A stretch of 64,000 nucleotides of DNA from positions 2,095,317-2,159,316 of the forward strand of contig NZ_LN890328.1 in NCBI RefSeq assembly GCF_001458595.1, written 5' to 3'. The notes beneath the pieces were generated by a model. That model had not been told where the DNA came from. It was given only the letters and a program-made list of their open reading frames with translations, and ran no database searches. The position numbers and the translations under genes are program-made. Positions 9,814 through 18,114 of this stretch are shown here, one piece after another (the first letter of the stretch is position 1; every line of letters begins with the position of its first letter). Source of the stretch: Clostridium neonatale (GTDB lineage: Bacteria; Bacillota; Clostridia; Clostridiales; Clostridiaceae).

Positions 9814-9849
9814 CTTGAAATATGATAAATTTTCTTTAAATTTAAGAAA

Positions 9850-9892
9850 AATCCGAATTATAGCTTTTTATTTTTTTGCTATAATTCGGATT
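9850..9892. terminator. Bidirectional hairpin terminator after the CLC gene, with PurBox-like arms
   Basis: A perfect 15-bp stem (AATCCGAATTATAGC at 9850-9864 with its complement at 9878-9892) and a 13-base loop. On the minus strand it is followed by TTTTTCTT, so it fits a terminator for the CLC gene ending at 9936. Each arm also contains CCGAA in a context close to the Bacillus subtilis PurBox consensus AWWWCCGAACWWT (12 of 13 on plus 9849-9861, 11 of 13 on minus 9893-9881). The boxes face each other 19 bases apart, just upstream of the pur promoter. Confidence 0.8.
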
Positions 9893-9935
9893 GATTGTTT
9901 TTTTAACCATAAAATCTACTTTAAACTAAATGATA

Positions 9936-11192
9936 TCATTTTGCACTTGTATTTATATACTCAGCCTTCAGTTTAGAATAAACTATTTTTTGACTACTAT
10001 AAAGGCTATAATATCCAGATAACATATAACTTACTCCACAAGCAATTGAAAATAATATTATTCCATCAGCCCCAAAAAGTTCAATACTCAATATTATAGA
10101 ACTTATAAGCGTATTAACGACTCCACAAAATAACGCAATAAGCCCTATAGCAGCTCCAAACCCAGGATCAATACCTAAAAATTTAGCTGCTACACATCCA
10201 AAAGTAGAACCTATAAAAAATGTTGGAACAATTTCTCCGCCTTTATACCCAACACTAATTGTTATAGCTGTAAAAATTATTTTTAAAAAGAACGCCTCAT
10301 ACTTTGCTTCACCATTAATAGCTTTAGATATAATATTCATTCCAGCGCCATTATAATCTGTGTTTCTAAGCATCATTGTAAGTATTACTATAACCAAGCC
10401 ACCTAAAGCTATCCGTAAATATTCATTTTTTATATACTTTTTTACAAACCTACTTGTCTTGTGAAGTGATTCACAAAAAACTATACTAACTATAGCACAC
10501 AACGCTCCTAATACAGTGACTTTAATTACACTACTAGCAGAAATTGCAGGTATTATCTTTAAATTAAAGTAAACAGGTTCTAATCCAAAAAGTAAGGATA
10601 TTTTATATGCAACTATTGAAGATACAATACATGGTATAAAGCTTGAATAATAAATTATTCCTACACTTATTACCTCCATTGCAAAAAATGTAGCTGTTAA
10701 AGGTGTCCCAAACAATGCTGCAAATACTCCGCTCATCCCACACAATGTAATTGCATGCATATCTTTTTCATCCAGCTTTAGCCTATTTCCAATTTGTGAC
10801 CCTATACTTCCGCCTAATTGAAGTGCAGCTCCTTCTCTACCTGCTGAACCACCAAAAAGATGAGTTATTACTGTGCTTACAAAAATAAGAGGTGCAATAG
10901 CAATTGGAACTTTTCCATCTGTACGAATTGAGTCTATTATTAAATTTGTTCCTATATTACTATCTAATTTAAATAGCTTGTACAAATATACTATAATAAG
11001 CCCTCCAAATGGTAAGGCAAATATAATCCATTCATTTGCTATTCTGATTTCTGTCACATATTCTACGCTTTTATGAAAAAAACTACCTACAATTCCTCCA
11101 CAAGTTCCTGTTGCCACAGCAATAGCAACCCATTTTATAAAAGTAATTAAATAGCTTTTAATATATTTTAACTTTTGAATTATTTCTTCCAT
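9936..11192 (-). CDS. CLC-family anion channel or antiporter
   Basis: An integral membrane protein of 418 residues with about ten hydrophobic segments. GGSAGREGAALQLGGS is the CLC filter and gating-glutamate motif (GREGx), and GMSGVFAALFGTPLTATFFAMEV is typical of the family (given here only as a signature region near residue 150). The canonical GSGIP loop is replaced by SNIGTN, so the ion selectivity is not obvious. A fluoride-exporting CLC-F type is possible, but no fluoride riboswitch is visible upstream, so I leave the ion open. It stands alone, ends in the hairpin at 9850-9892 and starts at ATG 11192. Confidence 0.85.
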   Translation of the reverse strand: MEEIIQKLKYIKSYLITFIKWVAIAVATGTCGGIVGSFFHKSVEYVTEIRIANEWIIFALPFGGLIIVYLYKLFKLDSNIGTNLIIDSIRTDGKVPIAIAPLIFVSTVITHLFGGSAGREGAALQLGGSIGSQIGNRLKLDEKDMHAITLCGMSGVFAALFGTPLTATFFAMEVISVGIIYYSSFIPCIVSSIVAYKISLLFGLEPVYFNLKIIPAISASSVIKVTVLGALCAIVSIVFCESLHKTSRFVKKYIKNEYLRIALGGLVIVILTMMLRNTDYNGAGMNIISKAINGEAKYEAFFLKIIFTAITISVGYKGGEIVPTFFIGSTFGCVAAKFLGIDPGFGAAIGLIALFCGVVNTLISSIILSIELFGADGIILFSIACGVSYMLSGYYSLYSSQKIVYSKLKAEYINTSAK

Positions 11193-11266
11193 AGATATCC
11201 CTCAATTGACTAATTAAATGGTTGATTACAACATTTTAATTTTATCACTAGTTTTATATAATAAAA

Positions 11267-11300
11267 AGGTCATAAGATAAAAATCTTATGACCTGAAATT
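11267..11300 (-). terminator. Intrinsic terminator of the zinc-ribbon gene
   Basis: A perfect 12-bp stem (aggtcataagat, 11267-11278, with 11283-11294) and a 4-base loop; the minus strand continues with TTTTTATTAT. It lies right behind the stop of the zinc-ribbon gene and in front of the CLC gene. Confidence 0.9.
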
Positions 11301-11302
11301 CA

Positions 11303-11470
11303 CTATCTGTCAAAGTTTCTGTTGTTTCTTTGAGCTTTTCTTGCTTTTCTGCATTCTGGGCATCTAACTGGATCGTTATCGAATCCTTTTTCCTTGAAGA
11401 ATTCTTGTTCACCTACTGTGAATATAAATTCCTTACCACAATCTTTGCATACTAAAGTCTTATCTTCCAT
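11303..11470 (-). CDS. Small zinc-ribbon protein
   Basis: A 55-residue cytoplasmic protein with two CxxC pairs (CKDC near residue 7 and CPEC near residue 39) that can bind one zinc ion, followed by a basic Arg/Lys tail (RKARKAQRNNRNFDR). The start is ATG 11470, eight bases after AAGGAGG; an upstream in-frame codon lies inside that ribosome site and is rejected. Zinc-ribbon proteins of this type are widespread in Firmicutes and their function is not established. It is a single gene with its own promoter and terminator. Confidence 0.85.
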   Translation of the reverse strand: MEDKTLVCKDCGKEFIFTVGEQEFFKEKGFDNDPVRCPECRKARKAQRNNRNFDR

Positions 11471-11577
11471 TATAAAAAATCCTCCTTGTTTCAAAGATTA
11501 TAACCTGATACTATGAGCAATCTCTGAACCAGAGGCGTAAGTAGTACTGATTAAATCTTGAATTATATTACGTTTTC

Positions 11578-11606
11578 ATTATACTATACTAAAAAATATT
11601 TTTCAA
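11578..11606 (-). promoter_or_regulatory. Sigma-A promoter of the zinc-ribbon gene
   Basis: TTGAAA at 11606-11601 and TATAAT at 11583-11578 with a 17-base spacer. The roughly 100-base leader to the start at 11470 has no clear structure. Confidence 0.8.
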
Positions 11607-11620
11607 CAAATTTATTACAA

Positions 11621-12304
11621 TTAATCCTCAAATATTAAACCTTCTTTAAGTTTTCCATTATCCATAGAAACTATCCTATCTGACACTTTTTTGGCAAATT
11701 CCATATCATGAGTTATTATCATCATACTCATTCCATTAGTACCTAAATTTCTTATAAGATTTGCTACTTCTCCTGTGAGTCCAGGATCAAGTGCTGATGT
11801 AGGCTCATCAAAACACATTATCTTAGGTTCTAACATAAGAGCTCTTCCAATTGCCACTCTTTGTTTTTGCCCCCCTGACAATTCGAATGGATAATTATTT
11901 TTTTTATCTAACAGCCCTAAAAATTTAAGTGTTTCTTCTGCTTTTTTAACTGCTTTTGACTTTTCAACACCAAAAACTCTTTGTGGTGCTTCAATAAGAT
12001 TTTCCAAAACGCTCATATGAGGAAATAAATTAAATGTCTGAAAAACAAGGCCAATATCTTTTCTTATATCTTTTAGTTCTTTCTTAGATACATATTCTCC
12101 ATCTTTGCATAATACTTTTCCGTTAATCTCAATAGTACCTTCATCACAGAATTCAAGTGCATTTACACATCTTAATAGTGTAGTTTTTCCTCCACCAGAT
12201 TCACCAACTATAACAAGTATTTCTCCGCTTTTTATTTCAAGATCAATACCTTTCAAAACTTCCACATTCCCAAATGTTTTTCTAACATTACTTATTTTAA
12301 GCAT
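11621..12304 (-). CDS. Polar amino-acid ABC transporter, ATP-binding subunit
   Basis: The ATPase of a polar amino-acid importer (GlnQ/HisP type), on the cytoplasmic side of the membrane. It has 227 residues with Walker A GESGGGKTT, Q-loop FQTFNLFPHMSV, signature LSGGQKQRVAIGRAL and Walker B with switch region IMCFDEPTSALDP. VFQTFNLFPHMSVLENL is characteristic of the amino-acid subfamily. It is the last gene of a three-gene operon, 15 bases after the permease. The substrate cannot be read from the sequence. Confidence 0.95.
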   Translation of the reverse strand: MLKISNVRKTFGNVEVLKGIDLEIKSGEILVIVGESGGGKTTLLRCVNALEFCDEGTIEINGKVLCKDGEYVSKKELKDIRKDIGLVFQTFNLFPHMSVLENLIEAPQRVFGVEKSKAVKKAEETLKFLGLLDKKNNYPFELSGGQKQRVAIGRALMLEPKIMCFDEPTSALDPGLTGEVANLIRNLGTNGMSMMIITHDMEFAKKVSDRIVSMDNGKLKEGLIFED

Positions 12305-12319
12305 TTTCTTCTTCCTTTC

Positions 12320-12961
12320 CTATTTATAGTAGTCATATCTTTGTTCTACTTTTTTAAGAATAAAGCTTACAACTGCTATAACTATTAGATATGCTATTCC
12401 AACTACTAAAAATGGAATTAATGAAACATCACGATTAGCTGCTGTCTTTGCTATTTTTAGCATCTCTTCTAGTCCTAAAACATATATCAACGATGTATCC
12501 TTCACTAAAGTTGTTATTTCATTTGTAATTGGAGAAATAACTCTTTTAAATGCCTGTGGTAATGTTATTCTGAAAAATATATCTTTTGTACTTAATCCTA
12601 ATACCTGTGCACCTTCAATCTGACCTTTATCTATTGATATTATTCCTCCTCTAAATATCTCACCAAAATATGCTCCATAGTTAAGTGTAAAAGCTAAAAT
12701 ACCTGCTGGGAACCTTTCAAACTTGATTCCTATTATAGATAATCCAAAGTATATAAAAATTATTTGCAGCAAAAGAGGAGTTCCTCTCATTACAAGAACA
12801 TATGCACCACTTATATTCTTTAAAACTAATGACTTCGAAGTTCTCATAAGTGCAATTAATATTCCAAGTGGAATAGATAAAATTAATGTGAGTCCAAAAA
12901 CTTCTAATGTAACTTTAAGACCTTCTAATACTTGTGGTATTAATTCAAATATATATTCCAA
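12320..12961 (-). CDS. Polar amino-acid ABC transporter, permease subunit
   Basis: A membrane subunit of 213 residues with about five transmembrane segments and the His/Glu/Gln/Arg/opine permease signature (RGTPLLLQIIFIYFGL near residue 60; EIFRGGIISIDKGQIEGAQVLG is the EAA loop that contacts the ATPase). The start is a TTG at 12961 behind GGAGGGG. Only one permease gene is present, so the transporter probably uses a homodimer. It lies between the binding protein and the ATPase. Confidence 0.93.
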   Translation of the reverse strand: MEYIFELIPQVLEGLKVTLEVFGLTLILSIPLGILIALMRTSKSLVLKNISGAYVLVMRGTPLLLQIIFIYFGLSIIGIKFERFPAGILAFTLNYGAYFGEIFRGGIISIDKGQIEGAQVLGLSTKDIFFRITLPQAFKRVISPITNEITTLVKDTSLIYVLGLEEMLKIAKTAANRDVSLIPFLVVGIAYLIVIAVVSFILKKVEQRYDYYK

Positions 12962-13015
12962 TGTCTAACCCCTCCTAAGATTTATCTTCATGCTACAAAA
13001 TATAATACCAATTTA

Positions 13016-13867
13016 TTATTTAACAACAATATCTTCACCGAACCATTTTTTTGATATTTCTCCAGCTGTTCCGTCTGCTACAACTTCATCTAAAGCCTTA
13101 TTAAATGCATCAACAAATTCTGTATCACCTTTTCTTATTCCAACTCCGTATTGTTCATCACCAAAGTTTTCATCTAATATTTTATATTTTTCAGAACCTC
13201 TTGCTTCAATATAATATCTAGCTAATATTTCATCAACAACAATTGCATCCAATCTTCCTGCTTCCAAATCCATCAATGCATCATTATTATTCTCAAATGT
13301 TACAAGATCTCCACCATCAAATTTTTCAATTATATTGCTTTCATCAGCTTTAACAGCATCAACAGCTGTTGATTGATTTTGTGCGCCAACTTTTTTCCCT
13401 TCTAAATCTGCCTTTTTATTTATACTAGAATCGGCTAAAGTTACAATAATTTGCTTATTATCTAAGTATGGTTTTGAAAAGTCAACTTTTTCTTTTCTTT
13501 CATCACTAATTGAATAACCATTCCAAATCAAATCTATATTACCACTATTAAGTTCAGTTTCTTTCATGCTCCAGTCAATTGCTTGAAACTTATATTCTTT
13601 ACCAAGCTTTTCGCAAACTGCTTTCGCAAGTTCTACATCAAATCCTACTAATTCTCCATTCTCATCTTTAAATCCCATTGGGACAAATGTATCATCTAAT
13701 CCAATAACTAATTCTTTCTTTTCTATAGTTCCTTTTGCTTCTGTTTCTTTTCCACTACTTTCACTTGAAGCTTGACTACTGCTTCCCCCACACGCAATTA
13801 AACTTGTCCCCAAAACTCCTATAATTCCTAACGTAGCTATCTTTTTTATTAACTTCTTAGCATTCAT
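13016..13867 (-). CDS. Polar amino-acid ABC transporter, substrate-binding lipoprotein
   Basis: A 283-residue lipoprotein that captures the substrate outside the cell. The signal peptide ends in the lipobox LIAC (Cys near residue 26), followed by a Ser-rich linker. The mature part is a family 3 solute-binding domain: LVIGLDDTFVPMGFKDENGELVGFDVELAKAV-type start, WNGYSISDERKEKVDFSKPY and AGRLDAIVVDE. The DLIWNGYSISDERK pattern resembles cystine, glutamine and arginine binders, and I cannot decide among them. It is the first gene of the operon, behind a palindrome-covered promoter. Confidence 0.94.
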   Translation of the reverse strand: MNAKKLIKKIATLGIIGVLGTSLIACGGSSSQASSESSGKETEAKGTIEKKELVIGLDDTFVPMGFKDENGELVGFDVELAKAVCEKLGKEYKFQAIDWSMKETELNSGNIDLIWNGYSISDERKEKVDFSKPYLDNKQIIVTLADSSINKKADLEGKKVGAQNQSTAVDAVKADESNIIEKFDGGDLVTFENNNDALMDLEAGRLDAIVVDEILARYYIEARGSEKYKILDENFGDEQYGVGIRKGDTEFVDAFNKALDEVVADGTAGEISKKWFGEDIVVK

Positions 13868-13932
13868 AATATTTACCTCCTAAAATTAAAACATTCTTAA
13901 ATAGAATCTATAATCACTGCTTTTCTCTTTCA

Positions 13933-13963
13933 TTACTTTAACACACTAAAGTAAAACAGTCAA
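13933..13963 (-). promoter_or_regulatory. Promoter with overlapping palindromic operator for the amino-acid importer
   Basis: TTGACT at 13963-13958 and TAAAGT at 13940-13935 with a 17-base spacer form a sigma-A-type promoter. A perfect inverted repeat, ttacttta (13933-13940) and taaagtaa (13947-13954) around a 6-base centre, covers the -10 box and most of the spacer. This is a position where a bound dimeric repressor would block polymerase. The regulator is not identified. Confidence 0.65.
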
Positions 13964-14105
13964 GCATTTTTACTATTTATATTAACAACATCTTCAATTA
14001 AATAAATCTTTCAAATTATTTTTATACAATTTAATTATTAATCACTATTTATACTTTGAATAATGATATTTTTTAAGTTTGTTTCTTTCAATATATTTTA
14101 CTAAA

Positions 14106-14144
14106 AAATAGCACCCCAAATCATAATGATTCGAGGTGCTATTT
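14106..14144. terminator. Hairpin terminator after the SPFH gene
   Basis: Arms aaatagcacc (14106-14115) and ggtgctattt (14135-14144) extend inwards with G-U pairs to a nearly 19-bp stem. The minus strand continues TTTTAG, fitting a terminator for the SPFH gene ending at 14149. Confidence 0.85.
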
Positions 14145-14148
14145 ATAC

Positions 14149-15108
14149 CTATTCTGATTTTTCTGACTTTAATGTATCCTTTAATGTATCTGCAATTGCA
14201 GCTATATTTCCAAGTGATGATAAAGTTTCATTTGGAAGAATAAGCTTATTAGCTGGATTTAATGCCATTTCCTTAAGAGCTTCCACCTGCTTTAATGCTA
14301 TAACTCTCTCATCTGTTCCAGAATCAATAATTGCCTTGTTTACTTTTCTAATTGCTTCTGCTTCTGCAATAGATATTTGTTCAATCGCCTTTGCCTTACC
14401 TTCAGCTTCTAATAATTGTGATTCTTTTAAACCTTCTGCTCTTCTTATATTAGCTTGCTTTTCAGCTTCAGCTCTTAAAATTTGTGATTGTTTTTCCCCT
14501 TCAGCTTTTTCAATTTGAGATTGTCTTTGTCCTTCTGCTTGAAGAATCATAGCTCTTTTATCTCTTTCTGCTTTCATTTGTTTTTCCATAGCTTCTTGAA
14601 TTTCTTGTGGTGGAACTATATTTTTTATTTCTACTGATAATATCTTTATTCCGTAAGCATCTGTGACTTCATCAATAATATTTAATAAGTCTGAATTGAT
14701 TTTATCTCTACCTGATAAAACTTCATCTAAGCTCATATTACCGATTAAATTTCTTATATTAGTTGTAGCAGAATATACAATACCTGATTTATAATCTTCT
14801 ATATTATATACAGCATCTCTAGCATTTAATAATTTAAAAAATATAACATTATCAACAGATATTCTAACATTATCTTTAGTAATAACTGATTGTGGTGGTA
14901 CATCTAATATTTGTTGTTTTGTTGAAACTTTTCTTCTAACAAAATCTACGAATGGAATTATAACATGCCATCCTGGTTCTAATATTCTATCAAATTGACC
15001 AAACCTTTCTACAACACATAAGTACCCTGTGTTAACAATTTTAATTGAGGATACTATTACTATTAATAAAAGTAATAGTATAATTCCAAAAATTATCATT
15101 AATAACAT
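14149..15108 (-). CDS. SPFH/band-7 (stomatin-like) membrane protein
   Basis: A 319-residue membrane-anchored scaffold of the QmcA/stomatin type. Residues 1-24 are one hydrophobic anchor, about 25-190 form the SPFH domain (VVERFGQFDRILEPGWH, PPQEIQEAMEKQMKAERDKR), and about 185-290 form a charged coiled coil with repeated EAEKQ/AEGxxQSQI units. Proteins of this family form large ring or cage oligomers and organise membrane microdomains. The neighbour upstream is an NfeD protein, the classic partner, 12 bases away. The pairing suggests membrane quality control; the exact job is inferred. Confidence 0.92.
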   Translation of the reverse strand: MLLMIIFGIILLLLLIVIVSSIKIVNTGYLCVVERFGQFDRILEPGWHVIIPFVDFVRRKVSTKQQILDVPPQSVITKDNVRISVDNVIFFKLLNARDAVYNIEDYKSGIVYSATTNIRNLIGNMSLDEVLSGRDKINSDLLNIIDEVTDAYGIKILSVEIKNIVPPQEIQEAMEKQMKAERDKRAMILQAEGQRQSQIEKAEGEKQSQILRAEAEKQANIRRAEGLKESQLLEAEGKAKAIEQISIAEAEAIRKVNKAIIDSGTDERVIALKQVEALKEMALNPANKLILPNETLSSLGNIAAIADTLKDTLKSEKSE

Positions 15109-15120
15109 AAAATAAGCCTC

Positions 15121-15543
15121 CTAAATTCTTTTTATTTTTAATTTTATTCCATCAATACCTGTTATCTCAAATTTTTCGTTTTTAGTAATCTTTTCACCTT
15201 CATTTACAGCGGTCCAATACTCTCCTCCAACCTTAATTTGAGCTTTAGTTTCTATGTCTTTTTCAGCTATAAGAATCTTTCCTATATATGTTTCTTCCAT
15301 TAATGGTATTCTTTTATGCATCATTTTATACTTTTTCTTTAACCACGGATATCCAAAAATCATAGCTATCAAACTTATAATAGAAAAAACTATTATTTGA
15401 TATAAAAACGGAACTCCAAGCCCCGCGCATATAGCGGCTACTATTGATCCAATCGAAAATAGCACAAAGAAAAAATTACTAGTTAAAACATCAATTGCTC
15501 CTGCTACTATTGCTATAATCAACCAAACTATTACCCATCCCAT
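15121..15543 (-). CDS. NfeD-family membrane protein
   Basis: A 140-residue protein of the short NfeD type: about three transmembrane segments in residues 1-72, then a soluble C-terminal OB-fold (about residues 80-140, ETYIGKILIAEKDIE to FEITGIDGIKLKIKRI). The N-terminal ClpP-like protease domain of long NfeD proteins is absent. Short NfeD proteins work together with SPFH proteins, and such a gene follows directly. The 361 bases upstream (15544-15904) hold the divergent promoters of this operon and nadE and no gene that I can see. Confidence 0.88.
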   Translation of the reverse strand: MGWVIVWLIIAIVAGAIDVLTSNFFFVLFSIGSIVAAICAGLGVPFLYQIIVFSIISLIAMIFGYPWLKKKYKMMHKRIPLMEETYIGKILIAEKDIETKAQIKVGGEYWTAVNEGEKITKNEKFEITGIDGIKLKIKRI

Positions 15544-15904
15544 TTATATCCCTCCTTTATACTATATATTATATCAATCTTTCTATTCTTAGTATACTTT
15601 TCAAAGTCTGCTTTAAGATTTTTTTAATGTTCAATATTAAAGAAGTACTTTCTTTATATTCTCATTATACAGTATCACCACTTTCTTTTCAAGTTATTTA
15701 TTATTGTTTTATAATGTATTTAATACTATTTATTTAGTTCTATTCATTTTTAAATTAATATATTTCATGAGAGGTTTTCCATTATTGCCATAAGCACTAT
15801 TAGAGTTTAAAATAATTGTATAAATTAAAGAATAAATTTATATAAAAATCCACTTACTATAATATATAATTTATCTTTTAATATATTTAACAAGGAGTGA
15901 TTTC

Positions 15905-17803
15905 ATGGATTTTATTAAAGTAGGTGCTGCGTGTCCTACAACTAGAGTATCTGATATTAATTATAATATATCAAAAATCTTAGACTGCATACAAAATGCT
16001 GAAAATGAAAAATGCAAATTCTTAGTATTTCCTGAACTTTGTATAACATCATATACTTGTGGCGATTTATTTTTACAGGGATATTTAATAGAAAAATCAT
16101 TAGAAGCTATAAAGACAATATTAAACGAAACAAAAAATACAGATATTTTAATAACTGTTGGCTCTCCTTTCTTACATAATAGCATATTATATAATGTTGC
16201 TTTTGTATTCTATAAAGGATCTGTCCTTGGAATAGTTCCCAAATCATATATTCCAAATTATAGTGAATTCTACGAGAAACGTTGGTTTAGTGAAGGATTA
16301 GATATTAAAAATGCGACTGTAGATTTACCTTTTCAGAAAAATGTTCCATTTGGAACAGATTTAATTTTTTCATCACAAATTGCAAACTTTGGTATAGAGA
16401 TTTGTGAAGATCTTTGGGTAACTATTCCACCAAGTTCATATTTGTCACTAATGGGTGCTCATATAATAGGTAACCTTTCTGCTTCTAATGAACTGGTAAG
16501 CAAAGCTGACTATAGGAAAAGTCTAATTTCCAATCAAAGTGCACGTTGTATGTGCAGCTATATTTACTCATCTGCTGGTGTTCATGAATCCACAACAGAT
16601 GTGTTATTCAGCGGTCATTTATTAATAAGCGAAAATGGTTCATTATTAAAAGAAAATAAACGCTTCCAAAGAGAAAATGAAGTTATCTATTCTTATATAG
16701 ATGTATTCAAATTAAAATCTGAAAGAATGAAAAATCTAAGTTTTAGAGATGCAACTAAAAATTTATCATTAAGCCCTAATTTTATTAAATTTGAATTTGA
16801 TGATATATCCATTTATAATTTTGATAGATTTATTGATAAGCATCCTTTTGTTCCTTCATCTGAACAGGAATGTGATGTAAGATGCAAAGAAATATTTAAT
16901 ATTCAAGCTGCTTCTTTAGCCAAAAGATTAGAACATACTAGATGCAAGAAAGCTGTTGTTGGAATTTCAGGTGGACTTGACTCTACTTTAGCTCTTCTTG
17001 TTATTGTTAAAACATTTGAACTTCTTAAGTTAGATAAAAAGAATATAGTTACAATCACAATGCCTGGATTCGGAACAACTGATAGAACATATAATAATGC
17101 AATTGAATTATGCAACGAATTAGGCACAGACTTAAGAGAAATAAACATAGTAAAAGCAGCTCTTCAACACTTTGAAGATATTGGTCATGATAAAGACATA
17201 CATGATGTAACATATGAAAATGTTCAAGCAAGAGAAAGAACCCAAATATTAATGGATATCGCTAATAAAGAAGGTGGATTGTTAATTGGTACAGGTGATT
17301 TATCAGAGCTTGCACTTGGATGGTGTACATATAATGGTGATCATATGTCAATGTACTCTGTTAATCCATCAATTCCAAAAACTCTTGTAAGATATTTAGT
17401 AAAATATGTGGCTCAAAATGAATCTAATAATGTTGTAAGCGAAACCCTTATGGATATTTTAGATACACCAGTTAGCCCTGAATTATTACCAAAAGATTCG
17501 ACTGGAGAGATAACTCAAAAAACCGAAGACATTGTAGGTCCATATGAACTTCATGATTTCTTCTTGTATCACTTTATAAAGCATGGCTCAACAAAAGATA
17601 GAATTTTCTTCTTAGCTAATCATGCATTTAAAGATGATTATAGTGAAGAAGAAATTCAAAAATGGTTAGATAAATTTATGTATAGATTCTTCACACAACA
17701 ATTTAAAAGAAGTGCTCTTCCTGACGGTCCTAAGGTTGGTAGTATTTCATTAAGTCCAAGAGGAGATTTCAGAATGCCTTCAGATGCAGAGCCTTGGAAA
17801 TAG
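15905..17803 (+). CDS. nadE: Glutamine-hydrolysing NAD+ synthase
   Basis: Makes NAD+ from nicotinate adenine dinucleotide, ATP and glutamine. At 632 residues it is the two-domain form. An N-terminal carbon-nitrogen hydrolase domain (about 1-290) has the catalytic triad Glu44 in FPELCIT, Lys in PKSYIPNYSEFYEKRWF and Cys in GIEICEDLW. The C-terminal synthetase has the PP-loop GISGGLDST and ends in GDFRMPSDAEPWK. It starts at ATG 15905 behind AAGGAG. It is a single gene, closed by the hairpin at 17841-17885. Confidence 0.96.
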   Translation: MDFIKVGAACPTTRVSDINYNISKILDCIQNAENEKCKFLVFPELCITSYTCGDLFLQGYLIEKSLEAIKTILNETKNTDILITVGSPFLHNSILYNVAFVFYKGSVLGIVPKSYIPNYSEFYEKRWFSEGLDIKNATVDLPFQKNVPFGTDLIFSSQIANFGIEICEDLWVTIPPSSYLSLMGAHIIGNLSASNELVSKADYRKSLISNQSARCMCSYIYSSAGVHESTTDVLFSGHLLISENGSLLKENKRFQRENEVIYSYIDVFKLKSERMKNLSFRDATKNLSLSPNFIKFEFDDISIYNFDRFIDKHPFVPSSEQECDVRCKEIFNIQAASLAKRLEHTRCKKAVVGISGGLDSTLALLVIVKTFELLKLDKKNIVTITMPGFGTTDRTYNNAIELCNELGTDLREINIVKAALQHFEDIGHDKDIHDVTYENVQARERTQILMDIANKEGGLLIGTGDLSELALGWCTYNGDHMSMYSVNPSIPKTLVRYLVKYVAQNESNNVVSETLMDILDTPVSPELLPKDSTGEITQKTEDIVGPYELHDFFLYHFIKHGSTKDRIFFLANHAFKDDYSEEEIQKWLDKFMYRFFTQQFKRSALPDGPKVGSISLSPRGDFRMPSDAEPWK

Positions 17804-17840
17804 TAGGCCTCACCTTTCAACTTTTTATTATTATGATAAC

Positions 17841-17885
17841 AAATATGCCGATTATATATTAATTTAATATATAATCGGCATATTT
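17841..17885. terminator. Long hairpin after nadE
   Basis: A perfect 21-bp stem (17841-17861 with 17865-17885) and a 3-base loop, containing gccgattatatatta. It is not followed by a U-run beyond the ATTT at the stem end, so it may act as a terminator or as a 3' stabilising hairpin. Confidence 0.65.
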
Positions 17886-18010
17886 AGAAGTAATATTTTA
17901 TCATTTCTTTCCTTCAATTAATATTTTTATATTGTTTTGTGGAATTTTTCTTTAAATAGTGATAAAATGATTCTATTAAATAAAAAATGGCGATAAGCCT
18001 ATATAATAAA

Positions 18011-18114
18011 GGGAGGTGAATTGTTGCCAAAACTTATCACGCGTTATAAGACATCTTTGTTTTTAATTTGAAAATTCGCCTTATAAAAGTGCATATTTTT
18101 AGCAACAAACTAAC
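18011..18114 (+). promoter_or_regulatory. Structured ilvE leader: Shine-Dalgarno separated from AUG by a long hairpin
   Basis: A strong GGGAGGTG at 18011-18018 lies about 100 bases before the ilvE ATG, which has no ribosome site of its own. Between them an imperfect hairpin can form. Paired segments are TTGTTGC (18021-18027) with GCAACAA (18102-18108), AAAA (18029-18032) with TTTT (18097-18100), TAT (18035-18037) with ATA (18093-18095), CAC (18038-18040) with GTG (18089-18091), and TTATAAG (18044-18050) with CTTATAA (18080-18086). Folding leaves about 10 bases between GGAGG and AUG. Alternatively the site translates a 15-codon TTG-started peptide (18024-18071). Confidence 0.55.

Noticed and set aside
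9682..9849. Purine riboswitch before purL
   Set aside because: I searched the minus strand for the conserved loop motifs of guanine/adenine riboswitches and saw none.
11193..11302. Fluoride riboswitch before the CLC gene
   Set aside because: The short gap contains only the zinc-ribbon terminator and AT-rich sequence; no fluoride aptamer core.
18024..18071. Leader peptide as a classic branched-chain attenuator
   Set aside because: The 15 codons contain only four Leu and two Ile codons, not a run, and no terminator follows; kept only as an alternative reading of the ilvE leader.
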